From assembly GCA_037576215.1 (NCBI GenBank), contig JBANDB010000001.1:6324001-6388000 (forward strand): a stretch of DNA of 64,000 nucleotides, read 5' to 3'. The notes beneath the pieces are model-generated. The model worked only from the letters and a program-made list of their open reading frames with translations, was not told where the DNA came from and made no database searches. This document shows positions 42,423-54,195 of this stretch, piece by piece. How positions within the stretch are numbered: the stretch's first letter is position 1; every line of letters begins with the position of its first letter. The translations under genes and the position numbers were made by a program. The stretch comes from Armillaria gallica (Eukaryota > Basidiomycota > Agaricomycetes > Agaricales > Physalacriaceae).

Positions 42423-45400
42423 AAAAAGCTTATAGAGCAAGGTCTTTGGTCTACTAAATTCCTTGCTAACCCGATTTTCTACTTCAATACAACTTGTTGT
42501 CTGTACACTGGCAGTAAATTGGGTTCCTATCCAAGCCCAAGCCCAGCATTCCCTGCATGGATAAATCTCTTTATGCAGATACTGTCTGCCTGAGGGATAG
42601 CAGGTAATAAGATGCTCTCATAGCTTATCAAAGTCTTCTGGAGAAACAGCCCTGTATGTTGCCCAAAATTCCCAAGTAAAATTCATGAATTCATCACCAA
42701 GGCTTGACTGGAGGTTGGTGGTGAAATTACTGTCTAGATGGTGAAGGCAGTAGATATGAAATAAAAGGGGTAAGACTGCTGCAACAGCAGAGATAAGAGC
42801 ACTGTCATGATCACTTGCAAAAATCTCAGGAGGCTGAGTTGCACTTTTGAGATGATTCCAAAGAATCCACATGAAAGTCTCCTTGTCCTCTCTGGCATGA
42901 AGCACATACCATAGGTTCCACGATGATCCAAATCCATCAATACCAATTGTGATTCTTAGTGGGTAATCAGTGTCATTCTGATTATATGTGTTATCATAAA
43001 GAACAACATTGGAATAATGTAGAGTCAAGCCATATTGTGATGGCAACTGCCACCAGAGTGCCATTACAGTGCTGTCCTCTCCAATGTGAAGATGACTGTG
43101 CCAGCGAGGATCTTCTTTCTTCAAATTCTCGAGCTTCCTTGCAATAGCCATCATGTTGCTCCCAAGATTATTGATGGTCTGCTTGGCACATTGATGTGCC
43201 TTGTTCTTGATGTTAGAGATTTGGCATGGCTTGAGAGGGTGCTTAGCATTATAATCAGGGTGCAATGTAATGACCTTTCCAATTTGTGAGTAAGTTAGCT
43301 TTGGTGCGGTAATAGCCAACTGGGAAACAGCTTCCTGCATAGCTGTAGAAGGACATTGAATAACAGAGGTGTTGGGAGCAAACTCTGGTGCATGATTATG
43401 GGTCCAATCAATATGTGTTATTTGCCAGAGACCAGTTCTGGCTTGGTGGTTTGCATTGACATGTGCTTTGCAATCAGTTTGCTGTGTTCGTCCTCTCTGA
43501 TGATCAGCGCTGATACGCCGTCTATGCATTCACACCTAGATTTTGCAATTTTATACAAATACTATTGCATATCTACCTTACATTAGTGATACAAAGGGTA
43601 CTATAGCTGAGGCTTTGAGCTGATAATTAGACTAGTGTGCAGCTAGTAGAGCCAGGACTTAGATGTGATATCACTAGTGGGTTAAATCTACCTGCCAGCC
43701 ATACTAGTGACTTGAATGCTAACAGGACTACATAAATGTGGTCACTAGTGGACGAGTAATGTGACTAGCACACCAAACAAAAGGCAGAGGACACAAATCT
43801 CGTGAAGTCCAGTCACTAGCGGACCAATCTGGGCACAAACACCTAAGTCAGGTTAACTAGTCATGTGGCAATCTAGAAACAGGACTTAGAAATGAATTAG
43901 CAACAGATTAACCTTGTGGCAGATCTGACTAGTGTGATACAGATCTATTACAATCAGCACTAGTATAGCCAGGCTGCGCCTTCAATCATGATTGACAGCT
44001 GCTACAGACACATTCACTGGCCTAGCTGTTTATCCTTGACACTAGTGGAGTGTTGTTGCACCAAGGCTATGGAATACCACTGCTAGCAGAGCTCCTAGGC
44101 TCACTAGTCAGCAAGCGACCATTTCTAGACCAACTATTGCATGATTATTCACCATTATTCATGACTAGCCAAGAAATCCTTATCAATAATACCTCTCTAG
44201 TCAGTTATTTATATCTCGATTGTACCTTGATTATCAGTATATAAGTAGTAGAATAGGCACACATGTGGTTTAGGCAAGCCATCCCTGAAATTGTGACCTA
44301 CTAGTCAGTATCTAGTGCCCCAATTAAAGGCTTTTGTGCTTAACCTCAATGAAGTGGCTACTAGCTGCTAAGTTACCCATAGAATTGAGTGAATTGAAGT
44401 GTCTTAGAGTAATCTTTTGTGTCCTGCAAAGGCTAAGAGTGTTTCGAAGTTAGTTCAAGCAAGTTCTCGAAGTTTAAAGTATTATTCTTAGGCCAAGAGC
44501 ACCACTAGTCAGCCTAGAGTATGACTAATCAAGTGTTTATCACTTGTAAGAAGCAGTATAGGGCCAAGAGAGCCACTAGTTCAAAGCAGTCCCAGTCAGA
44601 GTGAGTGCAGTAGCTCAAACCAAGTCACTATCTACCCAATTGTGACTTACCAATCCTGCTAGTGCAAGTAATACACTTATATAGCTCACTAGTAATGAAT
44701 AAAAAGTCTTTAAAACAACTTTCCTTGATTATTAAAGTCTGCAAAGTGCTTCTATTATACTCGAAACACCCAAATTCAATACATTGGTGATAAGTGTAGA
44801 GTTAGTGCTAGGTTTAGTGTTGTTGGTGTTCATTGCCATCCACTAGTCCTTTTGCCACTTGCCATTACTGAGCACATCATCAGGATCAATCGAAACTGAA
44901 TATGTGGCCTGTGGTTCCTCACAGTGGTTTCATTGCCATGTCCACTTCTTTGCAACCCTATCCTTTGTCTTCAGTTGGTTCTTCTGCCAGCTATGTCCCA
45001 GCTTTTCCTCACAGGCATAAACAGCTGCCTCTGCTTCTTCAAGGGAAGGAAAAAGATCATCTAAGTGAACATCATTTATATATATACGTAAACCTGTGTA
45101 CATATACTTGTTTGGCAGGAGATGATCATGAGATCAATTCAACAGATGGAGAATGTTTTGCGGCATGAGCCTGAATGGGGACAGAGGGTGGTGACCAACT
45201 ATTATTATCATCTCCTTGCTTCATGGGTGAAGATTTAGGTGTTGGTTTTATTGGGGATGTGAATTCAAAAGATAAGAATAGTGCTGCTTTTAAGCATTTA
45301 GCTGGACAAGAGTGGGGCAGAGGGGGGGATTCTGCAAGAGGTGAGAGAAGATTAATGACTGGTTTTACATCTGGCAGAGACATGAGATTAATCACACTTT

Positions 45401-47290
45401 ATACTGGTGATATGACTGTGATGGAGGGTGAGTGTAATAGTTTTCGCTTCAAAGTGGTAGGTAATGGTGAAGGCAAAGCAGATGATATTAGAATAGGGCT
45501 CTGTGAACATGATAGAGAAAGTGCTTTCTTTGTGGGAACATATGGCTAAAAAGGTGGTAGAAGCCCACTAGGCATTGAGGAGATATCATTAAATGATAGT
45601 ATAGGAGGACCATGAAGGTCATCAACCAGAGGCAGTCTGGTTAGAGCTAAAATGCTGATGTTTCACTGTACATGCTTTGATTGGAGAGAGAGAGGATAAG
45701 GGATGAGCAACTTTGGGGGAATGTGATCTACTTGATGATGTGATAAAGGTGTGGATAGGATTTGTGGGCTGTAGCATGTCAATAGCATTAGAAAGGATTT
45801 ATCTTTATAAAAAGAGAAAAGACTGATCAGGGGTTGAAGAATATTGTAGTCTTTATATCTGGTGAAGTCAGGAACTGGCCATTGCTCTTCAGTCTCCAGG
45901 TCTATGTAAGAGCTGGTCCATGTTTTGACAGTCTAATAGCATGGTTAGTAGAGGCAGTAAGAAGACAGTGGCTTACTTACTCTGGGTGTATGAGATACTA
46001 TATTATTATAGACAATAAAATCATGAAGAAGGCCATCTCTATGCCTGGATAAAGAGAGCCTAGTCCATTGCTCAACTATAGAATCAAGATGTCTCTCAAG
46101 AAAATTATGAGCTGTGATAGAACAGCTACCAGTGCCACCTGTAACTCCTTGCATTGCAATCTTGCCAACCATGACTGTATCAGGAAGGATGATAGGAGTT
46201 TCAGTGAAGGCCCAGTAAAGAATTAGTAGAACATCAGATTAAGGTGAACCATGGAGTGAGTCACTGAAAGAGATTGTATTGGGTCCAGTGAAGTATGCAG
46301 TATAGTGTTGGACCTCAAGATTAAGGAGGCCATTATAAACAGGGTCTGACATTTGCTGTAGTTGTTGACAGATCATATGAATTTGAGGCAAAGGTTGTCC
46401 TTATGCTTTAAAATAATGGCAGGCATCTATAAGAAAAGTTGTTGGGAGAAATAGAAAATTATGGCTGGCCAGGCGAACTGAAAGCTGGAAATAGACCAGT
46501 TCTGCTGCAGCATTCATAACATCCTCCTCAACCCAGTGTTCCTCCAACAGGTCTGCAAGTTTCCAGAGAGGAAAGTCAGTGACATGAAAGCCTGTGACAG
46601 CCTTATGAATCTATGACATAATGAACTGGCTATAGACATCATCTGGAAGAAGGAATCTGTCTGGAGAATCATGAATATGATGCATTAGGTCTTGGGCATG
46701 TCAAATATGATGGTAATAAGTATTAATGTGCATAGAGAGGTGGATCTATATCTGATATTAGCTGCAAGCATTGACAAGTGAAGAACAACACACCTTTTGG
46801 AAAAGATAATGGAACATTTGGTGATGATTGTCAAGGAACACACTAATGATGATGGACCACATACCCTGCAAGAAAGCAGGTTGCAGTGCTTCAATGACAG
46901 GCCTGCAATCATCTGCACAGAATATTATATCATTGGGAGAAACAAGGGTTGATATTGCAGATAATAGAACATTGGAAGAAAACTCCCAGAAACTGATAGA
47001 GCCTGGGGGAGCCATTCTAGGAAGAGAGAGGTCTTGGGCCTGTTCAAACATTAAAGACAATAGATGTTGTTGACTGTAAAAGACATGTGAGGGTGGCATC
47101 TCATATGCAGTGAATGCGGCTCAAGTTTTAGGGCTGAGTTTGAGCATTGAGGCAAATTTGATGTAGTAGTGAGGTGGTGGGAGAAGATATGTGAACCAGC
47201 ATCCTGAGGCCTCCAGAATAACTTGTGCAATACAATATTAGGGAAATACACTATTTCTGACAACTGATCTCATAGAGTTAGGCTTCTTTC
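42400..47290 (-). pseudogene. Ulp1-like protease fused to FAR1/MULE transposase, decayed and split by an LTR
   Basis: Reading leftward: an N-terminal region (47260-46600) ending LADLLEEHWVEEDVMNAAAEL; a Ulp1 (C48) cysteine-protease core with His in VQHYTAYF (about 46300), Asp in FSDSLHGS (about 46260), Gln in AMQGVTGG and Cys in GTGSCSITAHN (about 46118), so all four expected residues are present; a Ser/Pro linker with FTSPIKPTPKSSP (45395-45130); a FAR1-type N-terminal domain (DLFPSLEEAEAAVYACE); then the MULE transposase with VVLYDNTYNQND, GIDGFGSSWNLWY, IFASDHDSAL and CLHHL, and after a TGA at about 42617, CWAWAWIGTQFTASV. The LTR 43511-44880 lies within the FAR1 domain and the frame resumes across it. 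Stops include TAA near 46238 and TGA near 45135, 44930 and 42617. MULE transposases cut and paste DNA. Fused Ulp1 domains are known in some MULE and KDZ elements. Terminal inverted repeats were not found. Confidence 0.8.
43511..44880 (+). mobile_element. Long solo LTR, family B, copy 2, inside the MULE gene
   Basis: Begins TGATACGCCGTC and ends GAGCACATCA. The start, the TAGATTTTGCAA phrase, the ...TAGCTGAGGCTTTG... block and the end match 38953-40610. Flanks TCAGC (43504-43508) and TCAGG (44881-44885) are a likely 5-bp target duplication, with two extra bases before TGAT. ACTAGT-rich phrases (CACTAGT, GACTAGT) recur across the interior. Confidence 0.7.
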
Positions 47291-47814
47291 TAAGTTGTCC
47301 TTCATTCATCATATGGATGGTATTAGCTCAGGAATGAGATGAGTAGAAGTTGGATTGCTTGTGAATTAAAGGCTACAGAGTACAGGTGCTTCAAGTATAG
47401 CTACAGATTATCAGAAAATGTATAGAATACACAAGCAGCAGAGACATACCTTGACTACCCCTTACTTGACACCATTGCTCTGACCCCTCCCAGTGTGACA
47501 CATGTTATCTGATGAAAGAAGCTGGCACACATCAAGGGGCCTATTGCTCAAGTGCCAGTGCTGACCAGAAAGCAAAGTGCACATACCCAGGTGCAAGTCA
47601 TAATCTGTGTAACATGTATGCAACTAGAAATAAAGAGTGGAAAGGGATAGCAAGGAATGACATGGCTGCTTATGTCACCTTCAGACAGGCACTGGATACC
47701 TGAGGTAGGAACAGCAGCTGTAATTGGTCAGATTCTTATAGAGAAACCCTGGGGTTCATTGAACAAAGGGAGTTCCAGAATAGATTTTTCCATGACTCTC
47801 CACCTTAGAAGACA

Positions 47815-47910
47815 AATCTGTTAGTGCAATGGTTAGCATACTGTGCATCTTGGGTTTGATTCCATCAGGGATACTAGAATGTGTCTGGTGTACATTTCTT
47901 TTGTTGTTTC
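47815..47910 (+). repeat. tRNA-like / SINE-like unit, copy 6
   Basis: TTAGTGCAATGGTTAGCATA (A-box-like with a D-loop GGTTAG) is followed by GGGTTTGATTCC (B-box-like) 30 bases later and TTTCTTTT about 35 bases after that. This is the only copy on the plus strand. Confidence 0.5.
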
Positions 47911-48620
47911 ACTAATGGATTATCCTCAGCTTGAACAACATTTTCTTTTGACATGAGTTTAGCCAAAGTTGCTGCCAGTAATTATCACAACTATGAAAAG
48001 GCATGTATTCCTAATGTTTTCTCTTCTACAGTCTTACTATGACTTGATTGATCACAAACAGTGAGACATGTATAAAATGATGTTGAAGGGCAGGATCAGT
48101 TCCTACTGAGACTCATACAGATTCAATGGTCCACACCTTGTGAATGTCATGTACATGCTCCATTTAGGCACTTGCAATGGATAGCCCCAAGCCTCAATTT
48201 TCAGCATGAAATGCAACAATTCAGATATCAGTGAGTCTTGCATCTAGAGTGCCTCTTTGACAATGCCTGAACCCCTAGTGCATCAGCCTAGTCAATGAAT
48301 GACACTGCTCATCTGCAGTAAAATCACTGGGGGTGCCTGTATCAGAAAAAACACAGTAGAAATAAGCTATGTGTGAATGAAATGTGTAGCTGTGATGAGT
48401 TGCTATTCCTCTGTATCAGACATGACCAAACAGATGTCAGACTTCTAATTGACTCTGAAAATTGGGTCATGCACACCTGGCGTTATTTTAGTCCACCATA
48501 CTGGAAAGATAGTTCAACAGATACATGTGAACACAAGAGGATGACTCATCTGAATCAAGTGTGGACACTCTGCTTGAGGAATGCACAACCCTTTGAGAGA
48601 AGAATCATATGAGTGGGCAA

Positions 48621-48715
48621 GAAAAAAAGTCAATATCTGTCCAACATAGATGTTGACATCTCTACCAGCAGGAATTGAACCTGGCACAAAGCCAATAGAG
48701 TATAGTGGACTTGTC
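48621..48715 (-). repeat. tRNA-like / SINE-like unit, copy 7
   Basis: The reverse complement has CTATTGGCTTTGTGCCAGG and GGTTCAATTCC, then about 42 bases including GATATTGAC and TTTTTTT. It shares GATATTGA before the T-run with the copy at 22644. Confidence 0.45.
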
Positions 48716-48829
48716 CAAAGACACAAAGCTCATCATGAAAGAGGGATACTTGATGCTGTACTATGATCATGGTGTAAAGAGAGAATTAATGGCTGAGCTA
48801 TGCATTATCAGATATTCCCAGTAAGTATA

Positions 48830-48905
48830 AAATACTTGAACGATTGTCATAGATAGTTCAGTTGGGGATGGAACCAACATCTCACCCAAGTATACCACCA
48901 GAGAA
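48830..48905 (-). repeat. tRNA-like / SINE-like unit, copy 8 (weak)
   Basis: The reverse complement has CTGGTGGTATACTTGGGTG then GGTTCCATCCC. The B box has two changes, and the T-run (TATTTTATA) is weak. Confidence 0.3.
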
Positions 48906-50164
48906 CAATAAGTAGTAACACTAGGAGGTATTTCAGCAGTTCCAGGTTTCTATGATGATGCTCATCTTCTTCACACAGGTCTGGGTAATCAATGCCACTG
49001 TGTATGGCATTTGTATGTTTGAATTCTTCTTTGGTGATACTATGCTATGCTGATGGCTGATATATGCAGGTCTGCATTAAAAGTGAAGAATTGGTGGGCT
49101 TGTGCCTCTGCTTGCTGCATGGACATCACTGTGCAAGCAGGATTGCTGGATGAATGCAGGCGCATGTTAGTTGTTCATGGATTCAGCAAATCAGAGAGCA
49201 CCTGTCATTTAATTGTACATTTTTTCTCATCTTTTCATCCAGCTGCCCATTATTGAATATACTCCCAATGCCACAGGAAAGATGCTAATCCTTTAAGTGA
49301 AAGGTGTATTTTGAATAATATCATGTTCTATTAGGCAAGGTTGGACTCAAACAAAGTAAGCAGCAAAATGGTCTACATCTTTCAATGCAAAGCAATATGG
49401 GAACTAACCATGAAATTTACAGTACTTATTATATATTGTGGAATCTCAGCAAACACATATAAGAAATTAAATGACAACTGACTGTCAGTGCCATGAGAAG
49501 CTGGATATTTCACATATGCTTGCATATGTCAAAATCATTGATGCCTTTGGAAGGCAGTGCTGGCTGTAGAGACAATCATGATTAACTTGAACCCCAAATA
49601 TTGAGACTGAGCTGGAAATGACTTGCTGTACAAAAGCACAAACCTGGAGAATTTATCTGCAAGCCTACAGTAGAATGAGGTTTTGCTTGTACATGCATTG
49701 TTGTGAAGGGTCAGCCAGATATTTAATTGTGATTCCCATGGGAACTGAGAGGTTGCTTGCAGACTGTCATTGGTTTGTCTGGTGCCTAAGCCCCATCTGC
49801 TGAAATTGTTTGGCAGTTGTTGTGTATTCGCTCTTTGTGCACCTATCATGTATCATGACTGCCAGCACTATCTCGGAGGTGATACCTGTCTTATCATCTA
49901 AGTTGCTAACAGAACCATCTTCAAAATTGTTGGTTGCAGATTTACAGGGCAGTCCTGAGAATTCTGATGACACTTCAGGTGATTCTGACATGGCAGCTTG
50001 TGAATCTGAGTCTGTTTACTATTTTTGACTGCTACCAGAGGTAAGTCAGTCCACAAGTGCATCAGGTCAACTTGATAACATGTTTCCAGGATATCACATT
50101 TTCTAAAGTCAAGATCTCAGCTTCCACTGAGACCAGCTAAGCAGAATCATCCATAGAGGTTTCT

Positions 50165-51013
50165 TTGCAATGGTTGTACACTGGTCAAAGTCCTGTTATA
50201 CCATCCTCCCTCACAGACACTCTCTGCACTATCCTTGGCATTCAAGGGGTCTTAGATGGACTGAATATAACCCTTGGAACATTATACAACCTTGACACTT
50301 CATCTCTTCCTTCCATTCTTGAAGATTGCATTGAGAAGAACTACAACTTTGGCATTGCATATGGCTGTCTTCACCAGATATGGTACACTCATGACTGGAG
50401 TGGTATCCGAGATGAACTTTGCATACATGAAGATAAGGACAGGGAGATATGACAAGAAGCACTGGAAGGTAACTAGATTGTTGACTCTGATTCACCTCCT
50501 TGACATGTCTAGGACCTTTATTGCAATTGGGCAGTGCTATAGTGGACAGCTAACACTGATGTCACTGATGTATTGCAGGAATGGCTCAAACCAATATCAC
50601 ATGCATGGGTGGGCAAGAAGGAATGCATGGATGTGATAACACTCATCAATAGATATGAATGGCCAGTGTTCATCCCAAAGGAAGCAAATCTTGACATTAT
50701 CTGAATTGAGATGCTGAAACTGGGACTAGAGTACATGTGGCTGGACATCCCCTGTTTGAGACAGAAAGGGGGACCAAAGAAGGATTTGCACATGGAGGAG
50801 TGGAAGTTGGATGTGCCCACAATTAGATGGGTGTATATTTATGCAGATGTGGTAGTCTATCTGAATGGGCTAAGGCTGTCTTTGACTGTGAAGGAGGGTG
50901 ACTTGAACAGTGATTGGTGTTGGTTTAGACATGCATGGATACTTCAGGAGGTGGGCAAGCATAGGCTCATTGCTAGGGATACACCTGATGGACTGCTGCA
51001 CTGCAGTGGCTGA
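50165..51013 (+). pseudogene. HET-like (heterokaryon-incompatibility-type) protein fragment
   Basis: A single frame carries LGIQGVLDGLNITLGTLYN, ILEDCIEKNYNFGIAYG and WYTHDWSGIRDELC, then after several stops (TGA 50450, TAG and TGA between 50480 and 50540, TAG near 50540, TGA 50702) PISHAWVGKKE, EWPVFIPKEANLD, YMWLDIPCLRQKGG, EEWKLDVPTI and WFRHAWILQEVG. The second half matches the HET-type core as I remember it from Agaricomycetes: an ISHxW-like start, a YxWLDxxCxxQ strand and a WFxRAWxLQE motif. Such proteins act in cell-death or recognition responses after cell fusion, but the basidiomycete roles are mostly untested. At least one stop (I*IEML for IRIEML) fits CGA to TGA. The 5' exon is not defined, and no open frame continues beyond 51013. 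Confidence 0.6.
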
Positions 51014-51429
51014 TACAATTTAACCCCATGAAAATGAGACCTTAAATGGTTTTGCTTTAAGGGTCCGACTTCTGGGGCTAAAAACGGGACCAGAAAAGTT
51101 GTTAGTAAAATGTACCATTTGGAGATACAATCTAAGGGACCGGAAATGCCCCATTTTAGCTCACTTTTAAAGGCAAAAGAATCCAGGGCAAAACGTAAGC
51201 TTTGTCAAGGTATTTTACAGACCACGTTTTGAGAGCCTCAAACTTTACCATTTTAGGATGCTGTTTATTCAAATGAGAAACCGAGGGTTTTTTGGCATAG
51301 AAAAGGAGCAGAAAAGGATGTGTTTTTCATTGACATTCTCAGAGACAAAAACGAATCGTTCGCTTTCAAAGAAAACATTTGAAAAATGAAAGGTTTTACA
51401 TCTCGTTTTTCCTACAGTAAAACACATCA
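51014..51429. other. No gene; A/G-rich sequence
   Basis: Repeated GGGACCRGAAA phrases (about 51085 and 51138) and A-rich DNA. No open frame or element end was seen. Confidence 0.3.
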
Positions 51430-51560
51430 CGTGCCCAGTGTGTGCTGGGCTCCACGCTGAGTGTCACGCCCAATGCCTGCCGAGCGTCATGCCCAATGCC
51501 TGCTGAGCTCCATGCTTAGAGTCCGCTAAGCTCCACGCCAACTCAGTCGCCCAGTGCCCG
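51430..51560 (+). repeat. 23-bp minisatellite
   Basis: Units such as CACGCCCAATGCCTGCCGAGCGT, CATGCCCAATGCCTGCTGAGCTC and CATGCTTAGAGTCCGCTAAGCTC follow one another head to tail at 23-bp spacing, with partial units on both sides. It is GC-rich against an AT-rich surround and non-coding as far as I can see. Confidence 0.6.
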
Positions 51561-51789
51561 CCAAACTATACACCCCGAATTGCTCCTATCGTGACTGGTT
51601 TCGCAACAATACCTGCTTTCGTGGAACCTTTTCGCAGTGAGCTGCACAACACCTCTCCCTTTGCTCTGATCGTCTTCTTGAAATTGACGAACGACAGGGA
51701 TTCTGAGGGTGTCATCTTTCAAAACACGTGTTAGGACATCAAAAGCAGGAGTTCATTTCTTTTTGTTGGGAACATGAGGCATTTCAAGA

Positions 51790-52120
51790 TCCCTGTAGCG
51801 GCGGCTGCATCGTCAACTTGGGTGTCCAATTCCCTAATACGTTCACCATCCTCGCTCTTCCAGAGTTTTACTCCCTCGCCCCCACCCTGATATCAACAGC
51901 TCAGACTTCCTCTCTGGGCGGTACATGTGGCCAGCGGATAGTAATATGAAGTTGTACTACGCTAAGGCCAAGCAGAGGATTCCACTGGATTCTGCGAGCC
52001 TACCGACTCAAAGGGTATCGGTGGGAGGACTGTCTGGAGAAATTCAGCAAGGTTTTGGGTGCCAGAGGCCTGCCGTACAATGGATTTGCCGAAAAAGAGC
52101 ACAGCTTGGTCGATTGAATT
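51790..52120 (+). pseudogene. Second remnant of the alpha/beta hydrolase, internally deleted
   Basis: It aligns with 20955-21400. GVQFPNTFTILALPEFYS corresponds to the segments around GV-stop-FP and MFTILALPKQYS, so the intervening stretch with the GHSAG nucleophile elbow is missing. LYYAKAKQRIPLDSASLPTQR then matches LYYDKDAKAKKRVPLALLD in the other copy, and CLEKFSKVLGARG matches MEKFIEVLKAKG in another frame. The N-terminal half is absent. It is a dead relic that shows where the ancestral codon was CAA. Confidence 0.6.
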
Positions 52121-52462
52121 AGGACAGGTTCATATTAGGACTTAGATGGCCTGAGGGAAAACTTACGCCATCTCTATTAGAAATAGAACAGGGATTGTAA
52201 TATCTGTCGCAGACCTGTTGTAAATAATATTATTCGCGATCAATCAGGTTGGCAGGTATCATCGTACAGTATGTACAACACGCCGCCTCACACGGATCTG
52301 ACAGAGAAAATCTATGCATACAACCAGTGGCAGATTTCTGTACGAATTTGATGTGCGTTCTTTTTGGCCCGTGATATCAGAAGCGGGTGACTCTAGCAGA
52401 AGTTAAACGACAAAAACATTGAGGTCAACAGTCCAGTCCTGTATGATCTCTTAGGGGATCGG
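52121..52462. other. Spacer before LTR; nothing recognised
   Basis: Unremarkable sequence between the hydrolase relic and the LTR at 52463. No open frame of interest. Confidence 0.3.
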
Positions 52463-53848
52463 TGATGAGCCTCCAGGCTCTGTATGCTCATAAATTCACG
52501 GATCTATAATGATCTAGTGATATTCCACCCCTTCCAAACCTTCATATCAAAGCACAGCCATGATTGTCAGGCACTTTGATCCTGAATCCTATTATGCAAC
52601 TCTAATGACAAGTTAGCGAACTATTATAATTCGCTACAGTCAGCAGCAGTTAAAGCCTTACTAAGGCTGTTTACTTTGCGCAGTTCATGGCTTAGTAAAT
52701 GCACAGAAAGTTCGCGTTGCAGCAGCATTGCGCAGTAACTGAAGCTACATGCACAGTTATGCACAGCCATGCACAGTTGCGTAGTTCTTAAAGTTGCACA
52801 GCTGCTGACAGATCTCAACTCAGCATTAGTAAAGAAAGGACAAGAATACTCTATTGCACAGTAAATAGTTCGCTTGTGTTGCGAATCAACAGGGCAAGGA
52901 CAAATGTAGCTTACATACAAGTAATTCTCAAAGTAGTATAAAAGTAGCTAACTAAAAGTACGAAGAGAGGGGGAGACAAACCTAAGGGAGTTACTTGCCC
53001 ACAAGTACACTACCTTACACACCTCCCAGATCCGATACACACACCCGAAGTTATTGCTTCTCTACTGTTCATTAGAGAAATAACACTTAGCAAACTTTCC
53101 CTTCGCTAATACAGTTACCTATAACTTCGCGTGCTTACCTCTGCTCTAAAAACTTCGCTAGGAAACCTTTACTGGTTACCCTTGCGAAGCATCCTCGACG
53201 TTTTAAGTTCGCTTACATACCTGTGCGCTTTAAAGAGCAATCCGCAGCTAGGATTGAAGCCCTTTAGCCACTAACAACCCAGTACTACCGTTTCCAAACT
53301 TAGGAAACAACACCACTTAACTCTTATAGAGTTAGACACCTTGGGGCTTTAGCTACCTTTCTAATAGAAGAGAAAGTTCGCTACCCTTGCCCTTTCAACT
53401 CGACTCAAGATTAGTACTGACTTGCTTGATATTAGGATCGTTTAGAACTATATATTGCTTGCACATACTTTATCTTGGACAAAACCTCACTCACATCTAG
53501 AGCACCAGCTTCATTAACTCACATAGAGTTCCCCAACCGAATCCGCAGCTAGGATTTCGACACCACATAGTTCGCGCCGCATCTAGGTCGCCCCCGCTCA
53601 GCATACACCCATGTTTATGCATCCATTCCCTTCTAGGAAAGTTCGCGTACATACTTTGAGCCTCTGAACAGCCTTCAGAGAATCATAACAAAGCATAGCG
53701 ATCCTTTGCTACACCACCAGGAAGCTACAGTCATCGCACGGAGGTGCAAGACTAGACTCGCTAGAACCTGCCTTCAGATTCTGTGCTTGACTACACTCGC
53801 CGTTACAGGTCTTGTGTTTTCTGCCTGCAGGAGTCTATAGGTTCATCA
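52463..53848 (+). mobile_element. Long solo LTR, family A, diverged copy 3
   Basis: The first 28 bases (TGATGAGCCTCCAGGCTCTG...) match the other family A copies and the end is GGTTCATCA, but the interior has diverged and is enriched in TTCGC, TTCGCT and GCACAG phrases. The interior retains GCCTTACTAAGGC and GTAGTATAAAAGTAGC (a TATA-like box at about 52930). Flanks ATCGG and TTGGA are not a clean duplication. It abuts the coiled-coil frame that follows. Confidence 0.65.
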
Positions 53849-53860
53849 TTGGACCCAGGA

Positions 53861-54195
53861 TGTCGGTGTATGCTGACCGTTGCACTGACAGATGCATTCT
53901 ATGTAGCCTGTCAAGCTCGCCAATAAAACTTGAAGGAGTGACCGAGCAGAAAGTATCGCTTCAGTCATCAATCCAGGATCAGAAGGCATTGCCTGAGAAA
54001 ACGCTCCAGGAGCAGAAGACATTGCTTGAGAAGACGTTCCGCGATCATAGCAGTCATCTTGAGCGCTCACTACAAGAGCAGAGAACATCTCAAGAACGCA
54101 AATTACAGGACCAGAAAAACGTATGGGAGAAATTTATAGCTGGTCAGAAGGTGCTCTTCGACAGGAACCTTGAAGACCAAAATTCCTGGTTATAG
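53861..54195 (+). CDS. Coiled-coil protein with 11-residue repeats
   Basis: The frame is open from before 53812; I take ATG at 53861, the first after the LTR, although an upstream exon is likely. From about residue 26 it consists of seven consecutive 11-residue units, each with a charged core such as EKTLQEQKTL, ERSLQEQRTS, ERKLQDQKNV and DRNLEDQNSW, ending in TAG. Hendecad periodicity is a hallmark of long right-handed or straight coiled coils, so a filament or oligomer role is likely. The repeats are 33 bp in the DNA, but codon differences show they are not recent duplications. The family is unknown. The LTR at 52463-53848 may have removed its 5' region. Confidence 0.5.

Larger units (their letters stand above)
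47291..50164. other. Nearly 2.9 kb without a confident gene; contains tRNA-like units
   Basis: Short open frames on both strands carry no recognisable domain. The only structured features I see are tRNA-like units at 47815-47910, 48621-48715 and 48830-48905. The segment at 49850-50160 probably includes upstream exons of the HET-like gene (an acidic Ser-rich stretch SPENSDDTSGDSD near 49945-49990). Confidence 0.35.
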
